Below are positions 18,396 to 26,398 of a DNA stretch of 64,000 nt, piece after piece. This stretch comes from Roseovarius aestuarii (GTDB lineage Bacteria; Pseudomonadota; Alphaproteobacteria; Rhodobacterales; Rhodobacteraceae), in NCBI RefSeq assembly GCF_019966515.1, contig NZ_JAIMIB010000011.1, forward strand, positions 89,366 to 153,365, read 5' to 3'. The position numbers were made by a program, and so were the translations under genes. How positions within the stretch are numbered: the stretch's first letter is position 1; each line of letters begins with the position of its first letter. Below the pieces are notes generated by a model that searched no databases, was not told the origin of the DNA, and saw only the letters and a program-made list of their open reading frames with translations.

Positions 18396-19565
18396 CTACT
18401 CTTCCCCTCGTTCTCCGGCACCGCCGGAGCCACCCAGCAGACGCTTGTGGCTTTGCAATGCAAACCGGTCGGTCATCCCGGCGATATAGTCGCTGACCAG
18501 ACGGGCCAGCGCGGTTTCGTCTTTTGCGCGTTCAATGTCCTTACGCCATTGCTCGGGCAAATGTTCCGGTTTCTTCAGATAAAAAGCAAACAGCTCTTCC
18601 ACCACCACAGTGACATGCTTTCGCATCTCCATCACGCTGGGCGCACGATACATCCGTGCGAAAAGAAAATCGCGGATCACCCGCAACTCCTGCCACAGCC
18701 TGTCCGAAAAGCGGACCACCGGACGGCCCAGATGGCGCACAGCGGCGGCATCCGCAGGGGCGGCGTCGGACAAAATCGCCGAGGATGTGGTGATCACGTC
18801 CTCGACCATTACCCCAAAGACGCGGCGCAGCGCCTCGTGCCGTCGGCGATATGAATCAAGACTGGGATATTTGGCCTCTACCGCCGCGTAACAGGGGCCG
18901 ATGATCGGCAGGGCGCGTAAATCAGCCTCGGAAAACAGATCTGCGCGCAACCCGTCATGCAGATCATGATTATTATAGGCAATATCATCCGCCAGGGCGG
19001 CCACCTGCGCTTCGGCGCTGGCATGGGTGTGCAGTTCCAGATCGTGCAGCGCATCATAATCGGCCAGCGCATAGGGCAAACTGCCCGTCACCGGCCCATT
19101 ATGCTTGGCAATGCCCTCCAGCGTATCCCAGGTTAGATTAAGCCCGTCGAACTCGGCGTAATGCCGTTCCAGCGCGGTCACGATGCGAACCGCCTGAGCA
19201 TTATGATCAAACCCGCCATAGGGCGTCATCAGCGCATTCAGTGCGTCCTCACCCGTATGCCCGAAGGGAGTATGACCCAGGTCATGCGCCAGCGCCACGG
19301 CTTCGGTCAGTTCACCGTTTAGTTTCAAGGCGCCGGAAATCGTGCGCGCCACCTGCGCGACCTCGATAGAATGGGTCAGGCGCGTGCGGAAGTAATCCCC
19401 CTCATGCTCCACGAAAACCTGTGTCTTGTGTTTCAGCCTGCGAAAAGCACTGGAGTGGATGATCCGGTCACGATCCCGCTGATAACAGGACCGAAACGCG
19501 CTTTCTTCTTCCGCAACCAATCGGCCCCGCGACTGATCGGGGTCCGAGGCATAGGGCGCTTTCAT
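18396..19565 (-). CDS. dgt: Deoxyguanosinetriphosphate triphosphohydrolase-like protein
   Basis: HD-domain enzyme of 389 residues. Metal-binding residues are visible as FRTRLTHSIEVAQ (first His), AHDLGHTPFGHTGE (HD pair) and a later D in LADDIAYNNHDLHDG. The family hydrolyses dNTPs to nucleoside and triphosphate, and this is the shorter alphaproteobacterial version with broad or unknown dNTP preference. It is divergent from the A-type Fe-S carrier gene (79-base gap), an arrangement common in Rhodobacterales. Confidence 0.9.
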   Translation of the reverse strand: MKAPYASDPDQSRGRLVAEEESAFRSCYQRDRDRIIHSSAFRRLKHKTQVFVEHEGDYFRTRLTHSIEVAQVARTISGALKLNGELTEAVALAHDLGHTPFGHTGEDALNALMTPYGGFDHNAQAVRIVTALERHYAEFDGLNLTWDTLEGIAKHNGPVTGSLPYALADYDALHDLELHTHASAEAQVAALADDIAYNNHDLHDGLRADLFSEADLRALPIIGPCYAAVEAKYPSLDSYRRRHEALRRVFGVMVEDVITTSSAILSDAAPADAAAVRHLGRPVVRFSDRLWQELRVIRDFLFARMYRAPSVMEMRKHVTVVVEELFAFYLKKPEHLPEQWRKDIERAKDETALARLVSDYIAGMTDRFALQSHKRLLGGSGGAGERGEE

Positions 19566-19644
19566 ACGGGATATCCTTGTCGCCTGTTCCTTGTGCCCAT
19601 ATATTGTAGTGCGACGCTATTAGAAACCGCTTGGAACAATTGAA

Positions 19645-19968
19645 ATGAACCTGCCGCCCAAAGTCACGGACCGCGCCTTTTCCCGCCTTGCCGATATCGG
19701 CGCGGGCGATGAGGGACGGGCACTGCGCGTTGCCGTCGAGGGTGGCGGCTGTTCGGGGTTTCAATACGAGATCAAACTGGATGCGCCCGGCAAGGACGAT
19801 CTGGTGCTTGAGGGTCAAGGCCAGAAGGTGGTGGTTGATTCCATTTCGCTTCCGTTTCTTGCAGGCGCAACGATAGATTTCACCGAAGAGCTGATTGGCG
19901 CGCGCTTCGTGATCGACAATCCAAACGCTAGCAGCTCGTGTGGGTGTGGTACGTCTTTTTCCATGTAA
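19645..19968 (+). CDS. erpA: A-type iron-sulfur cluster carrier (ErpA/IscA family)
   Basis: 107-residue HesB/IscA-fold protein with the three cluster-binding cysteines Cys36 (GGGCSGFQY), Cys99 and Cys101 (SSSCGCGTSF). It delivers Fe-S clusters to target enzymes such as IspG (also encoded here). Whether it acts as ErpA or IscA is not decidable from sequence, but a lone copy next to dgt outside an isc/suf operon is usually annotated ErpA. It is followed at once by a strong hairpin. Confidence 0.9.
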   Translation: MNLPPKVTDRAFSRLADIGAGDEGRALRVAVEGGGCSGFQYEIKLDAPGKDDLVLEGQGQKVVVDSISLPFLAGATIDFTEELIGARFVIDNPNASSSCGCGTSFSM

Positions 19969-20001
19969 ATAAGTTGGTTAAGGATATATCTTAACCTTAT
20001 T
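19968..20001. terminator. Bidirectional terminator between convergent genes
   Basis: GGTTAAG (19976-19982) pairs with CTTAACC (19990-19996) around GATATAT, extended by flanking AATAA/TTATT. It covers the convergent ends of the Fe-S carrier and EamA genes and is symmetrical, so it can serve both strands. Confidence 0.65.
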
Positions 20002-20917
20002 CTGCAGGGATTATCTGTGGTTTTTCTGGTTTCGGCTCTGCTGGTTTAGGCATTGACTGATGCAAGATCAACCACACGCTGGCGGTGATGATGATAGCGG
20101 CACCAACAAACACCATCGGCCCCGGCGTTTCGCCAAAGATCACGACACCCATCACCACCATCCAGAGGAATTGCAGGTTCATCAACGGTGTCACCACATA
20201 GGCGGGCAGCATCCGGAGCGCCGCCACAAGCACCCAGCGGGCGCCGAAGAGAAAGACGGCATACGCCAGCGCCCAGCCCAGATCGGCAAGGCTCATTGCC
20301 TGGAACACAAAGGGCAACGCCGCCCCCATGACCAGCATCAAAGCGAGATTGGGATAGAAAACCTGTGCCAGAAGATTGTCATCCCGTTGTCCGATATAGC
20401 GTGACGCAATCATTGAAACCGTGCCCAATACCACAGCCGTCATGGCCACCAGATGCCCCGTCCCGATCGCACTCGGACCGCTGGGGAACAGGCACATTAC
20501 ACCCACAGCGCCAAGCGCCAGCGCAGCCCATGCCTGCGGGCGCACGGACTCGCCCAGAACAGGGCCGGACATCAGCGCCGCAAGCAACGGTATAAGCGCG
20601 ATGAACAGAAAGACCTCAGCGAAGGGCAGCAATCGAAACGCATAGAAGAATGCAATCGTGGCGGTCAGTGTCGCCAGCACCCGCACGGCCATCGCCCCCG
20701 GACAGGTGGTGCGCATGCCACGCGGCGCGCCGCCACGTCGGTTTGCAAGCACGCTCAGTAACGCCACGACACCACCGGAGAGCGCGAACAATTGCGGCGC
20801 GGCATAGGTGGCCGCGAACATCTTGGTAATGGCATCAGCGCTTGAGATCAGAAGCGTATAAAGCGCTGTCAGCGCCACGCCTGCGGTAACCGGGCCCATG
20901 ATGAGGCGTCTGTTCAT
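19997..20917 (-). CDS. EamA/DMT-family transporter
   Basis: Inner-membrane protein of 306 residues with ten predicted helices in two EamA repeats (about residues 10-145 and 155-290), the drug/metabolite exporter fold. Conserved turns include FYAFRLLPFAEVFLF in the first repeat and PLMNLQFLWMVVMGVVIFGE in the second. A Pro/Lys-rich cytoplasmic tail follows. Its ATG overlaps the stop of the upstream gene by four bases (ATGA), so the two are translationally coupled and it may export something made by, or from, the repeat-protein unit upstream. Substrate unknown. Confidence 0.85.
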   Translation of the reverse strand: MNRRLIMGPVTAGVALTALYTLLISSADAITKMFAATYAAPQLFALSGGVVALLSVLANRRGGAPRGMRTTCPGAMAVRVLATLTATIAFFYAFRLLPFAEVFLFIALIPLLAALMSGPVLGESVRPQAWAALALGAVGVMCLFPSGPSAIGTGHLVAMTAVVLGTVSMIASRYIGQRDDNLLAQVFYPNLALMLVMGAALPFVFQAMSLADLGWALAYAVFLFGARWVLVAALRMLPAYVVTPLMNLQFLWMVVMGVVIFGETPGPMVFVGAAIIITASVWLILHQSMPKPAEPKPEKPQIIPAE

Positions 20918-21990
20918 AGCTCGCTCCCTCGCAAGGCAACCCGGGCGAACCCGGCAAAAAAGGCATCAAAATTTTCGTTGGCAGCCTCGGCGGCTGTCAG
21001 CACTGTATGCGCTTCCTCGGAAAGCTGGGCCGAAACCGCGCCCCGCATCGCCTGCCAATCATCGCTTCGCGCATCACCCATATCATAGACACATTCGGAC
21101 AATTCGTGCAGCGGCAGGGCCGAGGGGCGTGGCTGGCGAAAGGTGACACGCCCCGAGGGGATATTATCACCAAAACCGCCATTCCCGGACACGGCCATGA
21201 ACCAGTTGATCATCAGGTATTGGTGATAATCATCCTGAACCGTCGCCTCGGCATCGTCTTGCAGCGCAAAACTACGCGCCTGTGCCAGCAGCCAGTTCTC
21301 CCATATCTCGGGCGGGCGTTGTCCGGCAAAACGCAGCGCGATACAGATTTCTGACAGAAGATCGACATTCAGATCAAGCAGGGCCAGCGTGCCCGCGAAA
21401 TTCAGACTTTGGATGAACCGGTCCTCCAACTGCGGATCGACACGGCCATATTCTGACAGATAGAATACAATATGGGTCAGTTCGTAAGCTGCCTTTTTGT
21501 TGGGCATCGCGAAGGTCAGCGACTGCCGTGCAAACCGGCGCAGCCGGTCATCCAACCCCTCGTCGCCCCTCAGAGGGTCAACGCCACGCCGCAGACACAG
21601 CCGGCGCGCTTCGGCCCGTTGCAGATCAGAAAGCTCCGCCTCGACCAGATTCTGGCTAGCGACCCAACGCACCAGATGGTCACCTTTGCGACCCGGCACG
21701 CCCAGATCTTCGAGATCAAGACATATCGATAGCAAAAATCGGTAATATTGTGGAAAGAACTCCATCCGCTGTTCAATTGCTTCGTAGAAATGCTCGTGTG
21801 CAGCAAGGGCATCCGCCTCTAGCCTTGCATTGGTACATTCCAGGATATTCAGCGCCTCGGCGTTTTCCTTCAGCCAAAATACGTCATCTCCGACGCGACG
21901 ATGCTTAGCAAAAAGTTTCAGCAGGGCCGCCTGACGGGCGGCCGCGCTGTGTTGCCGGAACGGGGTATTCAGCCTGATAACATTGGTCAT
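20914..21990 (-). CDS. Uncharacterised helical protein, middle gene of repeat-protein unit
   Basis: Soluble 358-residue protein without signal peptide or membrane segment and predicted almost entirely helical. No catalytic motif I recognise. Notable stretches are RMEFFPQYYRFLLSICLDLEDLG near residue 75, a well conserved-looking NKKAAYELTHIVFYLSEYG near 165 and a D-rich loop near 245. It resembles uncharacterised roseobacter proteins as far as I recall. It sits 54 bases after the 21-residue repeat protein and overlaps the EamA transporter start, so a role as maturation, binding or chaperone partner of the repeat protein is a reasonable guess only. Confidence 0.8.
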   Translation of the reverse strand: MTNVIRLNTPFRQHSAAARQAALLKLFAKHRRVGDDVFWLKENAEALNILECTNARLEADALAAHEHFYEAIEQRMEFFPQYYRFLLSICLDLEDLGVPGRKGDHLVRWVASQNLVEAELSDLQRAEARRLCLRRGVDPLRGDEGLDDRLRRFARQSLTFAMPNKKAAYELTHIVFYLSEYGRVDPQLEDRFIQSLNFAGTLALLDLNVDLLSEICIALRFAGQRPPEIWENWLLAQARSFALQDDAEATVQDDYHQYLMINWFMAVSGNGGFGDNIPSGRVTFRQPRPSALPLHELSECVYDMGDARSDDWQAMRGAVSAQLSEEAHTVLTAAEAANENFDAFFAGFARVALRGSEL

Positions 21991-22044
21991 GTCGCTGATC
22001 TCCTGATCAGGAAAGTGAGCCGAAGCCCCGTTCCGGAAGATGGG

Positions 22045-22467
22045 TTACATGCTCGACGTGAAGATTTCGCAGCCGTCGCCATCTGTGGTATCTGCCACCA
22101 GCGTAGGCGCCATCGAAGAGGTGAAGCTTCCGACCGCGTCCCCGGTTTTCGTCGTCGCGGCAGTCGCCGGACCCATTGACGAGGTGAACATCTCTACAGC
22201 GTCACCTGTGCCCGCCTCCGCCACCGCGGCAGGGCTCATCGATGAAGTGAACATCTCGACCGCGTCGCCCAGACCGGCGTCTGAGGTAATCGCCGGGCCC
22301 ATGGATGAGGTGAACATTTCAACCCCTTCCCCATGCCCGGTCAGGGCGGTGGTGGCAGGTCCCATAGACGAGGTGAAAGCCTCCACCGCCTCACCGCCAT
22401 GCAGGCTGGGTTGGCTTAAGGTTTTGGTAATTTCGACAACAGATACTTCTTTGCGTAAAGCAGACAT
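22045..22467 (-). CDS. 21-residue tandem-repeat protein, possible multi-core precursor
   Basis: 140-residue protein made of a 25-residue leader-like head (MSALRKEVSVVEITKTLSQP...) and six copies of a unit with consensus (D/E)AVEMFTSSMGPA followed by a variable Ala/Thr/Ser/Gly stretch. FTSSM occurs at residues 31, 52, 73, 94, 115 and 136, an exact 21-residue period, and the protein stops directly after the last FTSSM. The only cysteine is in the last unit (DGCEIF). There is no signal peptide. GGGAGA lies before the ATG. I recognise no family with known function. Fixed core, variable spacer and downstream transporter recall repeat precursors of modified peptides, but a structural repeat is equally possible. 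Confidence 0.85.
   Translation of the reverse strand: MSALRKEVSVVEITKTLSQPSLHGGEAVEAFTSSMGPATTALTGHGEGVEMFTSSMGPAITSDAGLGDAVEMFTSSMSPAAVAEAGTGDAVEMFTSSMGPATAATTKTGDAVGSFTSSMAPTLVADTTDGDGCEIFTSSM
22048..22392 (-). repeat. Six in-frame units of a 63-base repeat
   Basis: DNA encoding the repeat protein's units, each 63 bases with the last one cut short after FTSSM. The FTSSM-coding part is nearly identical between units while spacer codons differ, so the core is under selection and the array is not a fresh duplication. Confidence 0.85.
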
Positions 22468-22812
22468 TTTTGGTCTCCCAGTTTGTGTGAATGCAGCCCA
22501 AAAACGCTTGCACTTAAAACGTGTTTTGCCAAGTCACTTTACTCGTTTACCGAGTGTCCAGCAGTAAATACACGCCCGATTTAGCTAGCCAAGGTTTTGA
22601 AAACTCCGCAGGAATCTTTCCTAAAAAAATTTCACAATATTATTTTGTCAACAGTAATTTCGAGCCAACAGCAACGACTTATCCACAGACTTAACTGCGA
22701 ATCACCACTTTCGTCCGTACCGGAATCAACGCCGAGAATCAGACGACACCACCCTTGTCAGACCGGGCCACCTGCGCGATAGATGACCGGAGCGAACGCG
22801 AGGGGATACGGG
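22468..22812. promoter_or_regulatory. AT-rich divergent control region
   Basis: 345 bases between the repeat protein (minus) and xthA (plus) with no credible gene. Two small inverted repeats stand 50-75 bases upstream of the repeat-protein start: AAAAC-GT-GTTTT (22516-22527) and ACTCG-TTTAC-CGAGT (22541-22555). Either could be an operator. A single TTATCCACA (22679-22687) matches a DnaA box but stands alone. Confidence 0.4.
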
Positions 22813-23595
22813 ATGAAAATTGCCAGCTTCAACATCAACGGGATCAAGGCGCGTATTCAGGCCCTGCCCGACTGGCTGGACGAGGCGGAACCAGATGTGG
22901 TGCTCTTGCAGGAGATCAAATCCGTCGATGAAAATTTTCCACGCGAGCTGTTCGAGGATAAGGGCTATCAGGTCGAAACCCACGGTCAGAAAAGCTTCAA
23001 CGGGGTCGCGATCTTGTCGAAATATCCGCTTGAAGATGTGGTGCGCGGTTTGCCCGGCGATGATGAGGATGAACAGGCGCGCTGGATCGAGGCAAGCGTG
23101 ATGGGCAACAAGACCGCCCTGCGCGTCTGCGGTCTTTATCTGCCCAACGGCAATCCGGCACCCGGACCGAAATACGACTATAAACTGTCATGGATGGAAC
23201 GGTTACGTACGCGGGCGGCGGAGCTGTTGAGGACTGAAGAACCCGCTCTGATGGCCGGGGATTACAATATCATCCCGCAGGATTATGACGCCAAACGTCC
23301 CGAGGTCTGGCGCGAAGATGCACTTGCCCGCCCGGAAAGTCGTGCCGCCTTTCGGCGAATTGTGAATCTGGGCTTTACCGACGCATTCCGCGCCCGGATA
23401 CAAAGCCCGGGCCATTATACATTCTGGGATTATCAGGCCGGGGCCTGGAACCGTGATGACGGGATCCGCATTGATCATTTCCTGCTGACGCCGCAAGCGG
23501 CGGATTTGATGAGGGATTGCCAGATCGACAAGGAAATCCGCGCTCGCGAAAAACCCTCGGATCACGTACCTATCTGGGTCGATCTCGACGTATAA
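22813..23595 (+). CDS. xthA: Exodeoxyribonuclease III
   Basis: AP endonuclease / 3'-5' exonuclease of 260 residues for base-excision repair. Family motifs are MKIASFNINGIKAR (metal Asn), LLQEIK (metal Glu near 37), Y in GLYLPNGN, GDYNIIPQD near 150 and the C-terminal SDHVPIWVDL with the catalytic His. ATG at 22813 is preceded by AGGGG at seven bases; a longer reading from 22783 has no support. Confidence 0.95.
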   Translation: MKIASFNINGIKARIQALPDWLDEAEPDVVLLQEIKSVDENFPRELFEDKGYQVETHGQKSFNGVAILSKYPLEDVVRGLPGDDEDEQARWIEASVMGNKTALRVCGLYLPNGNPAPGPKYDYKLSWMERLRTRAAELLRTEEPALMAGDYNIIPQDYDAKRPEVWREDALARPESRAAFRRIVNLGFTDAFRARIQSPGHYTFWDYQAGAWNRDDGIRIDHFLLTPQAADLMRDCQIDKEIRAREKPSDHVPIWVDLDV

Positions 23596-23633
23596 GACCT
23601 GAGTAAGTTAAGATTATTTTCGCTCTGGAACTC

Positions 23634-24815
23634 TCAGAGTTTGCGGGTGACGTCGTGGTTATAAAGCCAATTAAATTGTTGCATCATCCGAACCGGCGCC
23701 AGTGTGCCGCCCGTCTTTAGCGCCAGATGTGCCGCCCAACGGAACGGTGGAAACGAAAGGTGATATTTGCGCGCATTGCCAGTAGCCGCGGTCACCACGC
23801 GGCGCACGCGGGCCTCGCGACGTTTCTGATATGCCTGCAAGGCCTGATCCGTATCGTCCGTTTCCGACAGGGCATCCGCCAGCACCCAGCTATCTTCCAG
23901 CGCCATCGAAGCGCCCTGCGCCAAGAACGGCAAGGTCGGATGCGCGGCATCGCCCAACAGGACTGTCCGGCCGCCATGCCAGGTCTGCGCGACCGGATGC
24001 CGGAACAAGCCCCAGAAATGAACTTTCTCGACATCCGCCAGCATCGACCGCACATCGGGGCCGAAATCCGCAAAAGTGGCACGCATATTGGCCGGATCAT
24101 CTTCCTGGCTCCAGCTTTCGGCAGCCCAGGCCGCGCGCTCCTGTACGGCGACGACGTTCAGGAGCTCCCCACTGCGGAGCGGATAGCTCACCACATGCCG
24201 CCGAGGACCCATATGCACCTGCACCTCGGGGCCGCGGTTCGATCTGTTGGGAATAACCGCGCGCCATGCGGTCTGGCCGGTAAAGAAAGGGGCTGGGGTG
24301 CCGTTCAGCACCTGCCGGACCCGCGAATGCAGGCCATCAGCCCCGACAATCAGATCGGCCTCGACACAAGCACCACTGGCAAGCGTGACACAAGGCCTGT
24401 CACCCGACCTTCTGCCGGGTTCAACCGTATCGATCTTTTGCAACAGCCTGATTTTGCAACCCGCCTCGCGCGCGCCCTCAGCCAACACGTCGATCAGGTC
24501 GGCGCGGTGTACAAAGTAATAGTCATGATTGTCCAGACGGGTCAAATCCAGCCGCAGCACTTCACCCTTGCGATAATCCCGCAGGCTGACCGCCTTGCCC
24601 TGAACCGCATCCGCGCCCAATGCTTCGGCCAGTCCGAGGGCCCGCAACACTGCAAACCCGTTGGGGCTTATCTGCAGCCCGGCGCCGATCTCGGCAATCT
24701 TCGCAGCCTGTTCAAGCACCGTCACATCCGCACCACGCAATGCCAGCGCCCGTGCCACGGCCAATCCGCCAATGCCAGCGCCGATCACGCTGATTTGTTT
24801 GCCTTGAAGCGTCAT
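23634..24815 (-). CDS. FAD-dependent monooxygenase (salicylate hydroxylase-like)
   Basis: Group A flavoprotein hydroxylase of 393 residues. The FAD-binding GAGIGG is at residues 13-18 with an Glu (LEQ) near 35, the NAD(P)H/FAD motif GADGLHSRVR near 160 and the second FAD motif LLGDAAHPTLPFLAQGASMALED near 285. The family hydroxylates aromatic rings, commonly 3-hydroxybenzoate or salicylate; no aromatic-pathway gene is beside it, so substrate is unknown. A UbiH-type role in ubiquinone synthesis is possible but the sequence is closer to salicylate hydroxylase-like forms. Confidence 0.83.
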   Translation of the reverse strand: MTLQGKQISVIGAGIGGLAVARALALRGADVTVLEQAAKIAEIGAGLQISPNGFAVLRALGLAEALGADAVQGKAVSLRDYRKGEVLRLDLTRLDNHDYYFVHRADLIDVLAEGAREAGCKIRLLQKIDTVEPGRRSGDRPCVTLASGACVEADLIVGADGLHSRVRQVLNGTPAPFFTGQTAWRAVIPNRSNRGPEVQVHMGPRRHVVSYPLRSGELLNVVAVQERAAWAAESWSQEDDPANMRATFADFGPDVRSMLADVEKVHFWGLFRHPVAQTWHGGRTVLLGDAAHPTLPFLAQGASMALEDSWVLADALSETDDTDQALQAYQKRREARVRRVVTAATGNARKYHLSFPPFRWAAHLALKTGGTLAPVRMMQQFNWLYNHDVTRKL

Positions 24816-24886
24816 ACTACTTTACTGAAACGAAAAACGCCGAAGCGAAAGCCCCGGCGTAGTTCTTTACTGCAGCCAACCCGCGA

Positions 24887-25247
24887 TCAATCGTCGCGAT
24901 GCACTTTCTCGCGCCGCTCATGACGCTCCTGTGCTTCAAGGCTCATGGTCGCGATCGGACGGGCATCCAGCCGTTTGAGGCTAATAGGTTCCCCGGTGAC
25001 CTCGCAATAGCCGTATTCGCCATTGTCGATCCGCCGCAGGGCGCTGTCGATCTTTGCAACCAGTTTGCGCTGACGATCCCTCGTGCGCAGTTCCAGCGCG
25101 CGATCAGTTTCTTCGCTTGCACGATCGGCCACATCAGGGATCGCGCGTGTGCCATCCTGCAATGCTTCGATCGTGTCGCGGCTCATTCATAAAAGGTTCG
25201 TCTTCGGCAGGACGATAATCATCAGGCAGAAAAGTTTCCGCTTTCAT
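24887..25247 (-). pseudogene. dksA: dksA with internal frameshifting deletion
   Basis: DksA is an RNA-polymerase secondary-channel factor of the stringent response. Here the normal start (MKAETFLPDDYRPAEDEPFMNE, ATG at 25247 after GGGAGAAG) runs directly into out-of-frame sequence at about 25184 and stops at 25134. The rest, SRDTIEALQDGTRAIPDVADRASEETDRALELRTRD onward to HERREKVHRDD, is intact in another frame (24887-25186). From memory of roseobacter DksA, about 20 residues that make part of the coiled coil (a RQLEYFR..L..WK segment) are missing. An ATG at 25184-25186 could still give a 99-residue C-terminal protein. Either the gene is inactivated or a short form is made, possibly by coupling at the overlap; an assembly error is also possible. 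Confidence 0.75.
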
Positions 25248-25438
25248 GTCTTCTCCCTTATCAAGGCCAGTGTCCGGCATGATACTCTCCTCAGACAGGT
25301 GGCACCCCAATGTGCTGCGTTTACACCCGCAAAATAGGATTGTCACTAGCCAATCACGCGCCATTGATGTGAATTGTCGTTGCCGCTAGGGTGCGGTCTG
25401 CTACGCAGGCAAAATGCCATGAAAAGGGTTGATAAAGA

Positions 25439-26278
25439 ATGAAATTCCAAGGCACGGACAGCTACGTCGCCACAGAAGATCTGACAATTGCGGTTAACGC
25501 TGCGGTCACTTTGGAGCGCCCGCTGCTTGTCAAAGGTGAACCGGGTACCGGCAAGACGGAGCTGGCGCGTCAGGTGGCCCAGGCTCTGGGTCTGAAAATG
25601 CTGGAATGGAACATCAAATCCACGACCAAAGCGCAGCAGGGTCTTTATGAATATGACGCCGTCAGCCGATTGCGCGACAGCCAGTTGGGCGAAGAGCGTG
25701 TGCATGACGTGCGTAACTATATCCGCAAAGGCAAGCTGTGGCAGGCTTTTGAGGCCGACAGCAAGCTCGTGCTTCTGATCGACGAGGTCGACAAGGCCGA
25801 TATCGAGTTTCCTAACGACCTTTTGCAGGAGCTCGACAAGATGGAATTCCACGTCTACGAGACCGGCGAAACGATCCGGGCCAGGCACCGCCCTATTGTG
25901 ATCATCACCTCCAACAACGAAAAAGAATTGCCCGACGCCTTCCTGAGGCGTTGTTTCTTTCACTATATCCGCTTCCCAGATATGGAAACGATGCGGCGCA
26001 TTGTCGATGTCCATCATCCGGGCATCAAGGATGCGCTGCTGACAACCGCCCTGACGCAGTTTTACGAGATCCGCGATCAGGCCGGACTGAAGAAAAAACC
26101 CTCGACCTCCGAGGTGCTGGACTGGCTCAAGCTGATTCTGGCCGAGGACCTGACCACCGATGATTTGCGGCGCGACGGGGCCGATGCCTTGCCGAAACTG
26201 CATGGGGCGCTGCTGAAAAACGAACAGGATGTACATCTGTTCGAGCGTTTGGCCTTCATGGCCCGCCGACAACGCTAA
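25439..26278 (+). CDS. MoxR-family AAA+ ATPase
   Basis: 279-residue AAA+ protein with Walker A GEPGTGKT (33-40), Walker B LLIDEVDKAD (112-121), sensor 1 IITSNNEKELPDAF and arginine finger FLRRCFFHY. MoxR proteins act as chaperones that fit cofactors or fold target complexes together with VWA-domain partners; a VWA gene lies 1.7 kb downstream in the same direction, making the pair a functional unit. The 190-base gap to dksA upstream is divergent and should carry its promoter. Confidence 0.92.
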   Translation: MKFQGTDSYVATEDLTIAVNAAVTLERPLLVKGEPGTGKTELARQVAQALGLKMLEWNIKSTTKAQQGLYEYDAVSRLRDSQLGEERVHDVRNYIRKGKLWQAFEADSKLVLLIDEVDKADIEFPNDLLQELDKMEFHVYETGETIRARHRPIVIITSNNEKELPDAFLRRCFFHYIRFPDMETMRRIVDVHHPGIKDALLTTALTQFYEIRDQAGLKKKPSTSEVLDWLKLILAEDLTTDDLRRDGADALPKLHGALLKNEQDVHLFERLAFMARRQR

Positions 26279-26398
26279 ACTGTCACAGCTAGGCCAAATT
26301 ACCGACGCAAATTAAAGATAATTCCACTGTTTAGGGCACAGAGTTGATCCGATTTCAACTCGGTATATAGTGCCAAGGTTGCTGGTGTGAGGTTCTTG

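Noticed and set aside
22040..22567. Plus-strand frame with repeated EVNISTASP
   Set aside because: It is the antisense reading of the 63-base repeats; the minus-strand frame has the ribosome site, a distinct head and a stop at the end of a unit.
22679..22687. Perfect DnaA box TTATCCACA in an AT-rich gap, possible replication origin
   Set aside because: Single copy only; one such match is expected by chance about every 130 kb per strand, and no origin-associated genes (dnaA, parAB, gidA) are near.
23623..23639. Inverted repeat CTCTG/CAGAG between xthA and the monooxygenase gene
   Set aside because: Short stem, no T tract on either strand, and it overlaps a stop codon; too weak to call a terminator.
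23727..24923. A 398-residue plus-strand open frame
   Set aside because: Antisense to the flavin monooxygenase with intact FAD motifs; composition artefact.
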